This document shows positions 9,223 to 17,986 of a DNA stretch of 64,000 bases, one piece after another. The stretch is from Kineosporiaceae bacterium (lineage in GTDB: Bacteria > Actinomycetota > Actinomycetes > Actinomycetales > Kineosporiaceae). Numbering within the stretch: position 1 is the stretch's first letter; the number at the start of each line of letters is the position of its first letter. Made by a program: the position numbers and the translations under genes. Location: contig JAEUJN010000039.1 in assembly GCA_016794595.1 (NCBI GenBank), positions 34,778 through 98,777 of the forward strand. Direction: 5' to 3'. The notes under the pieces were generated by a model, which saw only the letters and a list, made by a program, of their open reading frames with translations, had not been told where the DNA came from and did not search any database.

Positions 9223-9332
9223 GCCTGTCGGGGGATCTGCCGAGAGGGGCTGGGCGTGGATGCCCCACTTCGGGCAAGATGTGCGGGCCCGTCCACCCGA
9301 GCCGACCCCGGACCCGCCGGAAGGAAGATCGC

Positions 9333-11015
9333 ATGAGCCGCAAGGGTGCGACCAAGGTCAGTACGACCAAGGCGACCACGTCCGTGAAATCCGGTAAGGC
9401 CACCAAGGCCGCGAAATCTGCCAAGGCTGCCAAGCAGAGCAAGGCCGGCAAGGCCGGCAAGGCCGGCAAGGCTGTGCGAGAGGCCAAGGCGGTGAAGGCG
9501 GGCAAGGCTGCCTCTCGCCCGGCCAAGGACCTGCTCGCCGACCGCAGCGGCAAGGACGGGCGGATCCGGTTGCGCAACATGTCCGAGGTGCGCACCTTCT
9601 TCCGGACCAACGAGACGCCGATCGTGTTCATCGGTCCGACCGCCTTCAACCTGCTGGGTATCGACCGCTGGGTGCGCAACTTCTCGTTCGTGACCTTCTA
9701 CGACTCCTGGGACGGCTACCACCCCCGGGTCTACTGCCCGCCGCAGATCGAGCACCCGGAGTTCACCTGTGGTGAGGACATCAACAACTACCTGCTGACC
9801 CACCCGGCGGTGCGCGAGCACATCGCCGCCCAGGTCCACCGTCCGGGTGATCGCCCCAAGGTGGCGATGGTGTTCTTCGACGAACGCACCGAGCAGATCT
9901 GTGCCGAGGCCGGCTACGACCTGATCCTGCCGCCGTACGCCCTGCGGAACCACCTGGACTCCAAGATCACGACCACGCGGCTGGGCGCCGAGGCGGGGGC
10001 CCCGAGCGTGCCGAACATCCTCACCACGGTGGAGTCCTGGGAGGACCTGGTGGCCCAGGCCGAGCGCGCCGGGTTGGGGCGGGACCTGGTGCTGCAGAAG
10101 GCCTATGGCGACTCGGGCAAGACCACGTTCTTCGTTGCCTCGCGGGCGGACTGGAACAAGTGCGCCACCGCGGTGGTCGGCGAGCAGGTCAAGGTGATGA
10201 AGCGGATCACCAACCGTGCGATCGCCGTGGAGGCGGTGAACACCCGGCACGGCACCATCGTGGGCCCGTTCATGACCGACCTGACCGGTTACCCCGAGCT
10301 GACCCCCTACCGCGGTGGTTGGTGCGGCAACGACCTGTTCCCGGAGGCGCTCAACCCGGATCAGCGGGCGCGCGCCGTCCGGCACGTGCGCCGCCTGGGC
10401 GACCGGCTGCGCAAGGAGGGCTACCGCGGCTTCTTCGAGATCGACGTCCTGGTCGACCTGGACACCGACGAGGTGTACTTGGGCGAGCTGAACCCGCGGG
10501 TCTCGGGGGCCAGTTCGATGACCAACGTGACCGCCGGGGCCTACGCCGACGTGCCGCTGTTCCTGTTCCACCTGTTGGAGTTCCTGGACGTCGACTACTC
10601 CGTCGATGTCGACGAGATCAACGAGCGGTGGCTCGAGCTGGCGGCAGTGGACGTCTGGAGCCAGCTGATCATGAAGATCCCGGACGGCGAGGTGCGGCGG
10701 ATCAACCGGGCCCCGGAGACCGGCATCTACCGGTTGCGCAGCGATGGCAGCCTGCAGTTCGTGCGTCCCACGCTGGACTGGCACTACCTGGCCGACGCCG
10801 ACGAGGCGTTCTTCCTGCGGGTGTACGGCCCGGGGGACTACCTGTTCAAGGGTGCCGACATCGGGATCCTGGTGTCCAAGGCGCGCATGCAGACCGACGA
10901 CCCGGACCTGACCGAGAAGTGCCGCAGCTTCATCGAGGGCATCCACGCCGAGTACGAGACCTCGGCGATCCGCGCCAAACCCAAGCCCATCAGCCACCTC
11001 GCCTACCTCAAGTAG
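9333..11015 (+). CDS. ATP-grasp ligase with lysine/alanine-rich N-terminal tail
   Basis: A 560-residue protein. Residues 1 to ~66 are a histone H1-like tail of Lys, Ala, Gly and Ser with tandem KAGKAGKAGKA; the remaining ~490 residues form an ATP-grasp enzyme. The ATP-binding lysine/loop LVLQKAYGDSGKTTFFV and the metal-binding GELNPRVSGASSMTN (Glu and Asn ligands, then Arg) are intact. ATP-grasp enzymes join a carboxylate to an amine or thiol through an acyl phosphate. Such genes are often auto-labelled biotin carboxylase, but no biotin carrier domain or partner is present. ATG 9333 follows GGAAGGAAG. It sits between two paralogous SxxK hydrolases, which suggests a make-and-break amide or peptide pathway (inference). 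The tail suggests nucleic-acid or polyanion binding. Confidence 0.8.
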   Translation: MSRKGATKVSTTKATTSVKSGKATKAAKSAKAAKQSKAGKAGKAGKAVREAKAVKAGKAASRPAKDLLADRSGKDGRIRLRNMSEVRTFFRTNETPIVFIGPTAFNLLGIDRWVRNFSFVTFYDSWDGYHPRVYCPPQIEHPEFTCGEDINNYLLTHPAVREHIAAQVHRPGDRPKVAMVFFDERTEQICAEAGYDLILPPYALRNHLDSKITTTRLGAEAGAPSVPNILTTVESWEDLVAQAERAGLGRDLVLQKAYGDSGKTTFFVASRADWNKCATAVVGEQVKVMKRITNRAIAVEAVNTRHGTIVGPFMTDLTGYPELTPYRGGWCGNDLFPEALNPDQRARAVRHVRRLGDRLRKEGYRGFFEIDVLVDLDTDEVYLGELNPRVSGASSMTNVTAGAYADVPLFLFHLLEFLDVDYSVDVDEINERWLELAAVDVWSQLIMKIPDGEVRRINRAPETGIYRLRSDGSLQFVRPTLDWHYLADADEAFFLRVYGPGDYLFKGADIGILVSKARMQTDDPDLTEKCRSFIEGIHAEYETSAIRAKPKPISHLAYLK

Positions 11016-11023
11016 CCCCCCCG

Positions 11024-11045
11024 CCCAACCAGTGAGCAGGTTGGG
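11024..11045. terminator. Possible bidirectional terminator
   Basis: CCCAACC and GGTTGGG form a 7-bp stem with an 8-nt loop between the convergent ATP-grasp and hydrolase genes. There is no U-tract. Confidence 0.4.
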
Positions 11046-11063
11046 GTGGGCCTGGGCGAGCGA

Positions 11064-12347
11064 TCAGCCGGACGACAGGGCGCGCCCGATCGCGTGGAAG
11101 GCGGCGATCGTCGCCTGCAGTCGCGGCGCGTCCTGCGGCAGGGACCAGCTCGACAGCTTGACCCCGACCAGCTCGCGGGCCGGGTCGACGTAGATCATCT
11201 GCCCGTGGATGCCCAGGCAGAGCAGAACCGGCCCGGCGTCCCCCGGGACGAACCAGAACTGGTTGCGGTACCAGCCCCCGGGCAGGTAGGGCTCGTTCTC
11301 GCTGCGCGCGAACGCATCCCGGACGTCGGCCGGCGGCGAGAAGGCAGTCTCCAACCAGGACGACGGGATCACCTGGTGCGCACCCACGGTGCCGCCGTCC
11401 AGCAGCATCAGCCCGAACCGGCCGAGGTCGCGAGTGGTGGCCGACAGCCCGCCGTCGTGGATCGCCGAGCCGAGTGGGTCGACCGTGATCTCGGCATCGT
11501 GGTAGGCGCCCATGGGCTGCCAGATCCGCTGGCTGATCAGGTCTGCCATGCGCAGCCCGGCCGCGCGTTCACAGACCCAGCCCAGGGTGTCGGTGTCGAT
11601 CGAGCGGTAGACGAAGGTTCCGTCGTGCTCGCTCTCGCCGGCGATGGTCAGGATGTAGGGGTACATGCCCAGGGGGTCCCCGTGGTTGCGCGGCGCCCAG
11701 CCCATGGAGCGTTCCATCACCCGGACCTCGGAGGAGGGGTCGAGGTAGGTCTCGTGGAACCGGATGCCCGAGCGCATGTCGAGCAGGGTGCGCACCCGGG
11801 CGGAGGCGTACCCGCAGCCGGCCAGCTCGGGCACGTAGGTCTCGGCGGGGGCCTCGGGGTCGAGCAAGCCGTCGGCGCTCAGGCTCGCCGCGACGCAGGA
11901 GACCACGGACTTGGTCACCGACATCACCAGGTGTCGCCGCCGGGGGATCATCGTGCCGAGGTAGCGCTCCTCGACGATCTCCCCGCGGTGCAGCACCAGG
12001 AAGGAGTCGGTGTCGGTCGCCGCGATGACCTCTTCCACCGTGTCGACACCGAGCAGGGCCGGGGCCTCCTCCACCCGCACGGCGCCGAGATTCTGTGGCT
12101 GCACGGGCAGGACGCGGGGGGACTCCGTGCCGTCGATCACGTGACTGGGCATCAGCTCGCGCATGTGCTGGAACGCCCAGTGGTGGTGCGGGCTCTCCTG
12201 CCAGTTGGCCAGCGTGATCAGCGGGTGACCAGGGGCGATGATCGTGCCCCACTCGTCGACGTGCGCCCAGGCGGTCCCCGGCTGGGCCTGGTAGTAGGGG
12301 TGCCCGCTCGGGGGCACGGACACGACGTCGGCGACTGGTTCGGACAC
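11064..12347 (-). CDS. Serine hydrolase, class C beta-lactamase fold (paralogue 2)
   Basis: A 427-residue relative of the hydrolase at 8077. Ser143-Val-Thr-Lys146 is the nucleophile motif and Tyr247-Arg-Ser249 the general-base motif. The flanking text MSVTKSVVSC, YRSIDTDTLGW and GGWYRNQFWF parallels paralogue 1. It has an extra ~60 residues at the N-terminus including a His cluster (SPHHHWAFQH). It has no signal peptide. The GTG at 12347 lies 6 nt downstream of a TAGGAT -10 box, suggesting leaderless translation. It converges on the ATP-grasp gene. Substrate unknown; a cytoplasmic amidase or esterase is the best guess. Confidence 0.85.
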   Translation of the reverse strand: MSEPVADVVSVPPSGHPYYQAQPGTAWAHVDEWGTIIAPGHPLITLANWQESPHHHWAFQHMRELMPSHVIDGTESPRVLPVQPQNLGAVRVEEAPALLGVDTVEEVIAATDTDSFLVLHRGEIVEERYLGTMIPRRRHLVMSVTKSVVSCVAASLSADGLLDPEAPAETYVPELAGCGYASARVRTLLDMRSGIRFHETYLDPSSEVRVMERSMGWAPRNHGDPLGMYPYILTIAGESEHDGTFVYRSIDTDTLGWVCERAAGLRMADLISQRIWQPMGAYHDAEITVDPLGSAIHDGGLSATTRDLGRFGLMLLDGGTVGAHQVIPSSWLETAFSPPADVRDAFARSENEPYLPGGWYRNQFWFVPGDAGPVLLCLGIHGQMIYVDPARELVGVKLSSWSLPQDAPRLQATIAAFHAIGRALSSG

Positions 12348-12353
12348 GAACCG

Positions 12354-12359
12354 ATCCTA
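12354..12359 (-). promoter_or_regulatory. -10 element of a probable leaderless promoter
   Basis: On the minus strand TAGGAT is followed by 6 nt and then the GTG start of the second serine hydrolase. There is no Shine-Dalgarno sequence. Confidence 0.45.
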
Positions 12360-12413
12360 GTCCCGGGGCTCGCCGGGCACCCCTGGTGATCATGCACGGC
12401 CAGGTCACATCGT

Positions 12414-12486
12414 CCCCGCTCCGCTCCGCTCCGCCCCGCCCCGCCCCGGCCGCCCGCCCTGCCCCGCCGCCCCGCCCCGACCCCGG
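12414..12486. repeat. C-rich low-complexity tract
   Basis: A stretch of CCGCT and CCCCGCC repeats, almost pure C and G with strong strand asymmetry, in the ~395-bp gap between the divergent hydrolase and CAP genes. It could form unusual DNA structure or simply reflect slippage. The rest of this gap holds palindromic repeat copy 2 and a short 5' region of the CAP gene. Confidence 0.6.
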
Positions 12487-12526
12487 CCGTGCCTCCGCAG
12501 CTCGATCGGCAACCCTGGCACTCACC

Positions 12527-12629
12527 AACCCGCTCATGCTCCCCAGGTGACCGGCCATGCTCCCCCCAGATCAGGACATACCGCCCATGGGTCGAGCATC
12601 GCGCGTCACCTGCGGAGCATGACCGGGTT
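12527..12629. repeat. Nested palindromic intergenic repeat, copy 2
   Basis: A 103-bp element, the same length as copy 1. Left arm AACCCGCTCATGCTCC, inner GGCCATGCTCC, right arm GCGGAGCATGACCGGGTT. It sits between divergent genes, so it is not simply a terminator. Confidence 0.85.
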
Positions 12630-12742
12630 TGTCAGTCGGCCGGCAACTCGGGGCTCCCAGCTCAGGATCCCTTCAGCATCTCCTGACCCCGAGATGAGGA
12701 CCTGGGGTCGACACTGGCCCTCACCGCTCGAAGGACGGCCTC

Positions 12743-13570
12743 ATGGCAAAGCACCACCACGAGAGTGGACCTCACAGACCTCACAGCTGGGGCCGGGTGT
12801 CGACGCTCGTGGCGACAGGTGCTGCCACCCTGCTCGCGACCGGCGCATTGTGGTGGACCCTGCTCCCGGTGCTGGGTCAAGGGCATGGCCACACACCGTG
12901 GAGCGCTGACGGCGTCACGACCCTGACGAGCGAGCCGGGCGACGCAACTGTCGGTGGCGAACCCCCGCGGACGGAGGCGCCCACATCGTCGGTACGCCCC
13001 TTCCAGCCCACGAGATCGCAGTCCACGCGGGCGACGCAGCGCACGCAGTCGACGCCGAGGTTGTCGGCGAGCAGCGCCGTCCCCAGCATGGAGCGCAGCC
13101 GGTACGGTCCGGCCCCGGACACCTCCTTGGTGCGGGGCACTGGCCGTCCCACGTCATCCCCTCAGGCGTCCAGGCGTCCCGTGAACTCCGTCACGACGAC
13201 GACTCAGCCCCAACCTCCGCCGACGAGGACGACGGCCGTTGACGGGGTGAAGTTCCGTCGGGAGTTCGTGACTGCTCTGAACAGCCGCCGCTCGGCGCTC
13301 GGGCTGCCCGCGGTCACGTTCAGCCAAGAGCTCTCGGACGCCGCCGCGGAGTGCTCGGCCAAGAGTCTGGAACTCGGCAGACTCGAACACTGCGGTCACG
13401 AGGTGCTCTGGATGGGCGGAGCCGGCGGCAGTGTCGAGAACGTGCTCGACGCCTGGTTCAACAGCCAGGGACACCTCACCGCGTTGACGTACGGCTCCTC
13501 ACGCAACGCCGGTGGGGCGTTCGTGGTCCGGGGCAACACCGCGGTGGCCGCCATCACCATCGACTACTGA
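12743..13570 (+). CDS. Membrane-anchored or secreted CAP-domain protein
   Basis: A 275-residue exported protein. A His-rich cytosolic start is followed by a hydrophobic segment at about residues 19-45 (signal anchor or signal peptide). A Ser/Thr/Pro/Arg-rich, presumably disordered linker runs to about 165. The C-terminal ~105 residues form a CAP (SCP/PR1-like) domain: FVTALNSRRSALGLPAVTFS, then an Ala/Ser-rich helix, EHCGHEVLWMGG, VENVLDAWFNSQGHLTALTY, and a final beta-hairpin. Cys347-like numbering does not apply; two cysteines flank the central helix and may form a disulphide. Function of bacterial CAP proteins is mostly unknown. AAGGA precedes the ATG at 12743. The gene is bracketed by palindromic repeat copies 2 and 3. 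Confidence 0.82.
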   Translation: MAKHHHESGPHRPHSWGRVSTLVATGAATLLATGALWWTLLPVLGQGHGHTPWSADGVTTLTSEPGDATVGGEPPRTEAPTSSVRPFQPTRSQSTRATQRTQSTPRLSASSAVPSMERSRYGPAPDTSLVRGTGRPTSSPQASRRPVNSVTTTTQPQPPPTRTTAVDGVKFRREFVTALNSRRSALGLPAVTFSQELSDAAAECSAKSLELGRLEHCGHEVLWMGGAGGSVENVLDAWFNSQGHLTALTYGSSRNAGGAFVVRGNTAVAAITIDY

Positions 13571-13618
13571 TCCATCGGCACCCTGACCGGGCTTCGACAT
13601 CCCGCCGACATCCACCCC

Positions 13619-13722
13619 AACCCCGCTCATGCTCCTCAGGGACCAGTGATGCTCCGCGGACGACGCATCCCACGCGTCATCCCCGGAGCATGACCAGTCA
13701 GCAGCGGAGCATGAGCCGGTTT
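13619..13722. repeat. Nested palindromic intergenic repeat, copy 3
   Basis: A 104-bp element. Left arm AACCCCGCTCATGCTCC, inner left GATGCTCCGCGG, inner right CCCCGGAGCATGACC, outer right GCGGAGCATGAGCCGGTT. Located between the convergent CAP and acyl-CoA dehydrogenase genes, where it could also terminate transcription. Confidence 0.85.
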
Positions 13723-13735
13723 GGGCGGGGGTGGG

Positions 13736-14932
13736 TCAGCGGTAGGCGGGGATGCCGGTGAGGGCCTGGCCGATCATCAGGGTGTGCATCTCGACGGTGC
13801 CCTCGTAGGTCAGCACCGACTCCAGGTTGTTGGCGTGCCGCATCACCGGGAACTCGCCGCTGATCCCGTTGGCGCCCAGGATGGTTCGCGCCGTCCGGCA
13901 GATCTCGAGCGCCTTGGTGACGTTGTTGTACTTGCCCAGGCTCACCTGGTCGGGACGCAGGCCGACCTCGTCCTTGCGCCGGCCGAGGTGCAGCGCCAGC
14001 AGCTGACCGTTGATCAGCTCGACCGCCATGTTCGCCAGCTTCGCCTGGGTCAGCTGGAAGCCTGCGATGGGCCTGCCGAACTGCTCGCGCTCCATCGAGT
14101 ACCGCCGCGCCGCCTCGAACGCCGACCGGCCGGCCCCGAGGGCGCCCCAGACGATCCCGTAGCGCGCCTCGTTCAGGCACGACAGCGGGCCCTTGAGCCC
14201 GCGCACCTCCGGCAGGATCGCCGACCCCGGCAGCCGCACACCCTCGAGCACCAGTTCGCTCGTGATCGAGGCCCGCAGGGACATCTTGTGCTTGATCTTC
14301 GGGGCCGAGAACCCGGGCACCGAGGTCGGCACGACGAACCCGCGGATCCCGCCGTTCTCCTCCCCGGCGTTCGCCCACACCACGGCCACGTCGGCGATGG
14401 ACCCGTTGGTGATCCACATCTTCGCCCCGTCGAGCACCCAGTCGCCGCCGTCGCGCCGGGCCGTCGTCCGCATCGAGCCGGGGTCGGAGCCGAAGTCGGG
14501 CTCGGTGAGCCCGAAGCACCCGATCGCCTCGCCCGTCGCCAGTTGCGGCAGCCACTCGGTCTTCTGCTCCTCGCTGCCCCAGCGCCAGATGGCGAACATG
14601 GCCAGCGAGCCCTGCACCGAGACCAGGCTGCGGATGCCCGAGTCGCTCGCCTCGAGCTCGAGGCAGGCCAGGCCGTAGTCGACCGCGCTCATCCCCGCAC
14701 AGCCGTAGCCTTCGAGGTGCATCCCGAGCAAGCCGACCTTGCCGAACTCCCTCGCCAGTTCACGGGCAGCGGGCAGCTCGCCGGACTCGTACCACTGCGC
14801 GATCGAGGGCTCGACGGCGTCGTCACAGACCTGGCGGACGGCCTCGCGGACGGCCTTCTCCTCGGCGGTGAGCAGCGAGTCGAGGTCGGCGAGGTCCTGC
14901 GGGTTGGTGGTGCGGCTGCTGGTCGTCTTCAT
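13736..14932 (-). CDS. gcdH: Glutaryl-CoA dehydrogenase (acyl-CoA dehydrogenase family)
   Basis: A 398-residue FAD enzyme that oxidises and decarboxylates glutaryl-CoA to crotonyl-CoA in lysine and glutarate catabolism. Family signatures are present: CFGLTEPDFGSDP, WVLDGAKMWITNGSIADVAVVWA, and the catalytic base Glu377 in LTYEGTVEMHTL. The wording IKHKMSLRASITSELVL and GANGISGEFPV is characteristic of the glutaryl-CoA group rather than short-chain dehydrogenases. It lies 81 bp downstream of a family III CoA-transferase on the same strand, with a PucR regulator upstream. This matches a glutarate activation and oxidation module. Confidence 0.88.
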   Translation of the reverse strand: MKTTSSRTTNPQDLADLDSLLTAEEKAVREAVRQVCDDAVEPSIAQWYESGELPAARELAREFGKVGLLGMHLEGYGCAGMSAVDYGLACLELEASDSGIRSLVSVQGSLAMFAIWRWGSEEQKTEWLPQLATGEAIGCFGLTEPDFGSDPGSMRTTARRDGGDWVLDGAKMWITNGSIADVAVVWANAGEENGGIRGFVVPTSVPGFSAPKIKHKMSLRASITSELVLEGVRLPGSAILPEVRGLKGPLSCLNEARYGIVWGALGAGRSAFEAARRYSMEREQFGRPIAGFQLTQAKLANMAVELINGQLLALHLGRRKDEVGLRPDQVSLGKYNNVTKALEICRTARTILGANGISGEFPVMRHANNLESVLTYEGTVEMHTLMIGQALTGIPAYR

Positions 14933-15013
14933 CGGGTCACTCTCGGGTCGAAGGGGTTTCGGGTCGCTGGAGCGCTGTGGTCGGGGGCCGGGTCGGTTGC
15001 CTGCCAGGGCGGA

Positions 15014-16237
15014 TCAGCGGACGTCGGGCTGACGCAACCAGGCGCGGACGGCGGCGTCGTGCTCGCCCAGGGCGGGTGGCGGGCTGGGGTCGGCGGTGCG
15101 ATAGGCGTTCCAGCGCACCGGATGGCGGAGCTGGCGGGTCCGGGGGGGCCCTCCGGACGCCGCGCCAGAGGTGCCGCTCACGTCGACCACCGGGTCCAGG
15201 CCGAGCCGCTCGGCGAGTGCGACGCCGTCCAGGATGGTGCCGACCCGCCCAGCCGGCACGTCGGCGGCGGTCAGGGCCCCCACCCAGGCGTCCGCGGTGT
15301 CGATCGACAGCAGCGCCTCCAGCCGCTCGACCAGCGCCTCCCGATGCCCGACCCGGGCTGCGTTCGTCGCGTAGTCCGGATCGGCGGACAGCGCGGCATC
15401 CCCGAGAACCGTTGCCATCCGGGCGAACTGGCCGTCGTTGCCGCACGCCACGGCGATCAGCGCGTCCTTGCAGTGCAGCGTCTCGTAGGGCGCGATGCTC
15501 GGGTGCCGATTGCCCAGGCCGGACGGCGCGCGCCCGGTCTCCAGGGCGGCCTGGCCCTGGTTGACCATCGCCGCCAGGGAGGAGGTGAGCAGGCTGACCT
15601 CGATTCGCTCGCCGCGGCCGGTGCGGGCCCGGGCTGCGAGGGCCGCCAGGATGCCGATGGTGGCGTCCTTGCCGGTCAGCACGTCCACCAGAGCGACACC
15701 GGCCTTGGTGGGCTCGCCCGGGGCCCCGGTGATGCTCATCAGCCCGCCGACGGCCTGCACGACGAAGTCGTACCCGAGCAGGTCCGCTCCGGCTCCCGAG
15801 CCGAAACCGTTGATCTCGCAATAGATCACGGCAGGATTGACGGCGCACAGGTGGTCGTAGCCCAGGCCCAGCCGATCCATGGTGCCGGGCTTGAAGTTGG
15901 AGATCACCACGTCGGCCCGGCGGGCCAGCTCGAACGCCAGTGCCCGGTCGCCCCCCTCGGAGGTGTCGCCCAGGTCGAGGGCGACCGACTCCTTGGTGCG
16001 GTTGATCGACTCGAAGTAGGTGCTGGCGGCAGGGGGGTGGGTCGAGTAGGGCGGTCCCCAGGAGCGGGTCTCGTCGCCCACTCCCGGGCGTTCCACCTTG
16101 ATCACTCGGGCGCCGAGGTCGGCCAGGGTCATCGTGGCCAGCGGCCCGGCGAGCACCCGGCTGAAGTCGGCGACCAGCACCCCGTCCAGCGGCCGGCCCG
16201 CCGCCCCGCGATCGTCGTGGTCACTCACACCCGCCAC
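15014..16237 (-). CDS. CaiB/BaiF family III CoA-transferase (probable glutarate CoA-transferase)
   Basis: A 407-residue cytoplasmic CoA-transferase. Family landmarks are VLVADFSRVLAGPLATMTLA near the N-terminus, RVIKVERPGVGDETR, the active-site Asp185 in VALVDVLTGKDA, and a C-terminal RHPVRWNAYR region. Family III enzymes move CoA through an aspartyl-CoA thioester. With glutaryl-CoA dehydrogenase directly downstream, the likely acceptor is glutarate, with succinyl-CoA as a possible donor (inference). The GTG or ATG choice is not critical; the ATG at 16237 leaves 78 bp to the divergent PucR gene. Confidence 0.85.
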   Translation of the reverse strand: MAGVSDHDDRGAAGRPLDGVLVADFSRVLAGPLATMTLADLGARVIKVERPGVGDETRSWGPPYSTHPPAASTYFESINRTKESVALDLGDTSEGGDRALAFELARRADVVISNFKPGTMDRLGLGYDHLCAVNPAVIYCEINGFGSGAGADLLGYDFVVQAVGGLMSITGAPGEPTKAGVALVDVLTGKDATIGILAALAARARTGRGERIEVSLLTSSLAAMVNQGQAALETGRAPSGLGNRHPSIAPYETLHCKDALIAVACGNDGQFARMATVLGDAALSADPDYATNAARVGHREALVERLEALLSIDTADAWVGALTAADVPAGRVGTILDGVALAERLGLDPVVDVSGTSGAASGGPPRTRQLRHPVRWNAYRTADPSPPPALGEHDAAVRAWLRQPDVR

Positions 16238-16300
16238 GGTAGGCGGTCCTGGCGGCTGCCGTCTCGGGGCAGTTCATCCACTGATCGCCATGACCATGGA

Positions 16301-16306
16301 TATTCT
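16301..16306 (+). promoter_or_regulatory. Probable -10 element of the pucR-type gene
   Basis: TATTCT lies 9 nt before the ATG at 16316, leaving almost no leader. TGATC at 16282 and GATCA at 16312 flank it as a weak inverted repeat in the 78-bp divergent promoter region. Confidence 0.35.
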
Positions 16307-16315
16307 GCCCAGATC

Positions 16316-17830
16316 ATGCCCACCCTTCGCCGCCTCGTGCGAGCCCTGCCCGGTGACCTGGTGCCGGTCTCTGCCCCCCACCTGGACGTCGAGGTCAGCG
16401 CGGTCCACGTCAGCGAGCTGCTCGATCCCACCCCGTACCTGGACGGCGGTGAGTTGCTGCTCACCACCGGCCTCGGGCTCACCGGCCAGATCACCCAGGC
16501 CCGGGCGTACGCCACCCGGCTGGCGGAGCGTGGCCTGGCGGGGCTGGCCGTCGGCCTGGGGCCGGTGCACTCCGAGGTGCCGCCGGCGCTGATCTCGGCG
16601 TGCGCGGCGGCCGGGCTGCCGCTGCTGGCGGTGCCGATCCCGACCCCGTTCCTGGCGGTGACCCGCGCCTACTGGACGCTGCTCACCGCCGACGGCCACG
16701 CCGAACTCAGCGCCGCCCTGGGCGCCCACCGTGATCTGGCCCGGGCGGCGACCACCCGAAACCCGGTCTCGGCGGTGGTCCGGGTGCTGGCGGGGTCGGT
16801 GCAGGGCTGGGCGGCGCGGCTGGGTCCGGACGGTGTGCCGATCGAGGTCTGGCCGCAGCGCCGGCATGCGGTGGCCCGGCGCCTGCGCGCGGACGTCGAG
16901 CGGTTGCGCGCCGCCGGCCCGCACGCCTCGGCCACGCTCTCGCTCGACAGCGACGAGGTGATCGTCCACCCGCTGACCCGCACGGTGGCCACGGCGTCCG
17001 GCACGGGGGCCTCCAGCCTGGTCGGGTTCGTGGCGATCGGCAGCGAGCGGCCGATGCGGCCGCCCGATCGCGGCGTGGTGCTGACGGCCTGCACCCTGCT
17101 GTCGGCGGTGCTCGACCACGGCCTGGCCAGAACCGCGGCCCGCCGCGCCGAGCGCAGCTGCGCCGTCCGGCTGGTGCTCGCCGGACGGGTGGACGCCGCC
17201 CGGGATCTGGCCGCCCAGCTCGGCGAGGACGCCCTGCCGCACCGGGCACAGGTGGTGCTGGTGACCGGGACCGACCCGCTGACCGCCGATGAGGTGCTCG
17301 ACCGGCTGGAGGAGGAGCGCGGCGGCGCCGTCCGGAGGGTGTGGGCCTGGACCGATCCGGACGCGCTGACGGCATTGACCCTTCTGGTGCCGGACGGCGT
17401 CGCCGAGCCGCTCGAGCGGGCGCTGCTGCGCCTTCGGGACGGCGCCACGTCCGGGCTGCGAGCGGTCGCCTCACCGCCGGCCCCTCTCGGTTCGACCCCG
17501 CTCGACCCGCTGCGCGCCGCCGTGCTGGCCGCCGTCCCGGGGACGGTGGCGGTGAACCCGTCCGCGGTGCCGGCCGGCGAGGCAGGAGTGGTCGCGCGCG
17601 ATCAGCTCGCCCGGCTGGCGGCCTACCGGCGGGCGCCGTTGGTGCCCTCGGTGGTCGCCTACCTGCGCCACCGCGGCAACTGGGAGCAGGCCGCCAATTC
17701 CCTTGGCGTGCACCGGAACACGCTTCGTCAGCGGATCGCCACCGCCACGCGCGTGGCCGAGGCCGACCTCGACGACCCGGACGTCGCGGCCCACTTGTGG
17801 CTGGCCCTGCGCGCCACCGCGCGCGCCTGA
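16316..17830 (+). CDS. PucR family transcriptional regulator
   Basis: A 504-residue regulator. The N-terminal PucR domain begins MPTLRRLVRALPGDLVPVSA and includes VHVSELLDPTPYLDGGELLL. The central part is a GGDEF-like/PucR linker. The C-terminus carries the PucR helix-turn-helix: YLRHRGNWEQAANSLGVHR followed by NTLRQRIATATRV. Such regulators control purine, amino-acid and dicarboxylate catabolism. It diverges from the CoA-transferase/gcdH pair across 78 bp, so it very likely regulates glutarate use. Readings extending far upstream on this strand are antisense to gcdH and the transferase and were rejected. Confidence 0.87.
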   Translation: MPTLRRLVRALPGDLVPVSAPHLDVEVSAVHVSELLDPTPYLDGGELLLTTGLGLTGQITQARAYATRLAERGLAGLAVGLGPVHSEVPPALISACAAAGLPLLAVPIPTPFLAVTRAYWTLLTADGHAELSAALGAHRDLARAATTRNPVSAVVRVLAGSVQGWAARLGPDGVPIEVWPQRRHAVARRLRADVERLRAAGPHASATLSLDSDEVIVHPLTRTVATASGTGASSLVGFVAIGSERPMRPPDRGVVLTACTLLSAVLDHGLARTAARRAERSCAVRLVLAGRVDAARDLAAQLGEDALPHRAQVVLVTGTDPLTADEVLDRLEEERGGAVRRVWAWTDPDALTALTLLVPDGVAEPLERALLRLRDGATSGLRAVASPPAPLGSTPLDPLRAAVLAAVPGTVAVNPSAVPAGEAGVVARDQLARLAAYRRAPLVPSVVAYLRHRGNWEQAANSLGVHRNTLRQRIATATRVAEADLDDPDVAAHLWLALRATARA

Positions 17831-17986
17831 GTGCGCGCCTGAGTCCGGTGCCGGTCGACCGGCCGGCCCCGACGCGGGAATGGCGGCACCGGTCGAGGTC
17901 GTTCGACGAGTCACCGACGCTGCGGCGTCCGAGCCGGGTCACGACGCGGTCGCCCGCGCCGTCCTCCCTCCACAGAAAGGTCCCCC

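Noticed and set aside
9333..9540. Lysine-rich repeats as a separate histone-like gene
   Set aside because: The frame is continuous with the ATP-grasp domain, with one ribosome binding site and no stop between.
8961..10997. Long minus-strand frame opposite the ATP-grasp gene
   Set aside because: No domain pattern and composition typical of an antisense shadow; the plus-strand gene has clear ATP-grasp motifs.
13721..16315. Upstream extension of the PucR frame to 13721
   Set aside because: It lies opposite gcdH and the CoA-transferase and lacks homology; the true start is ATG 16316.
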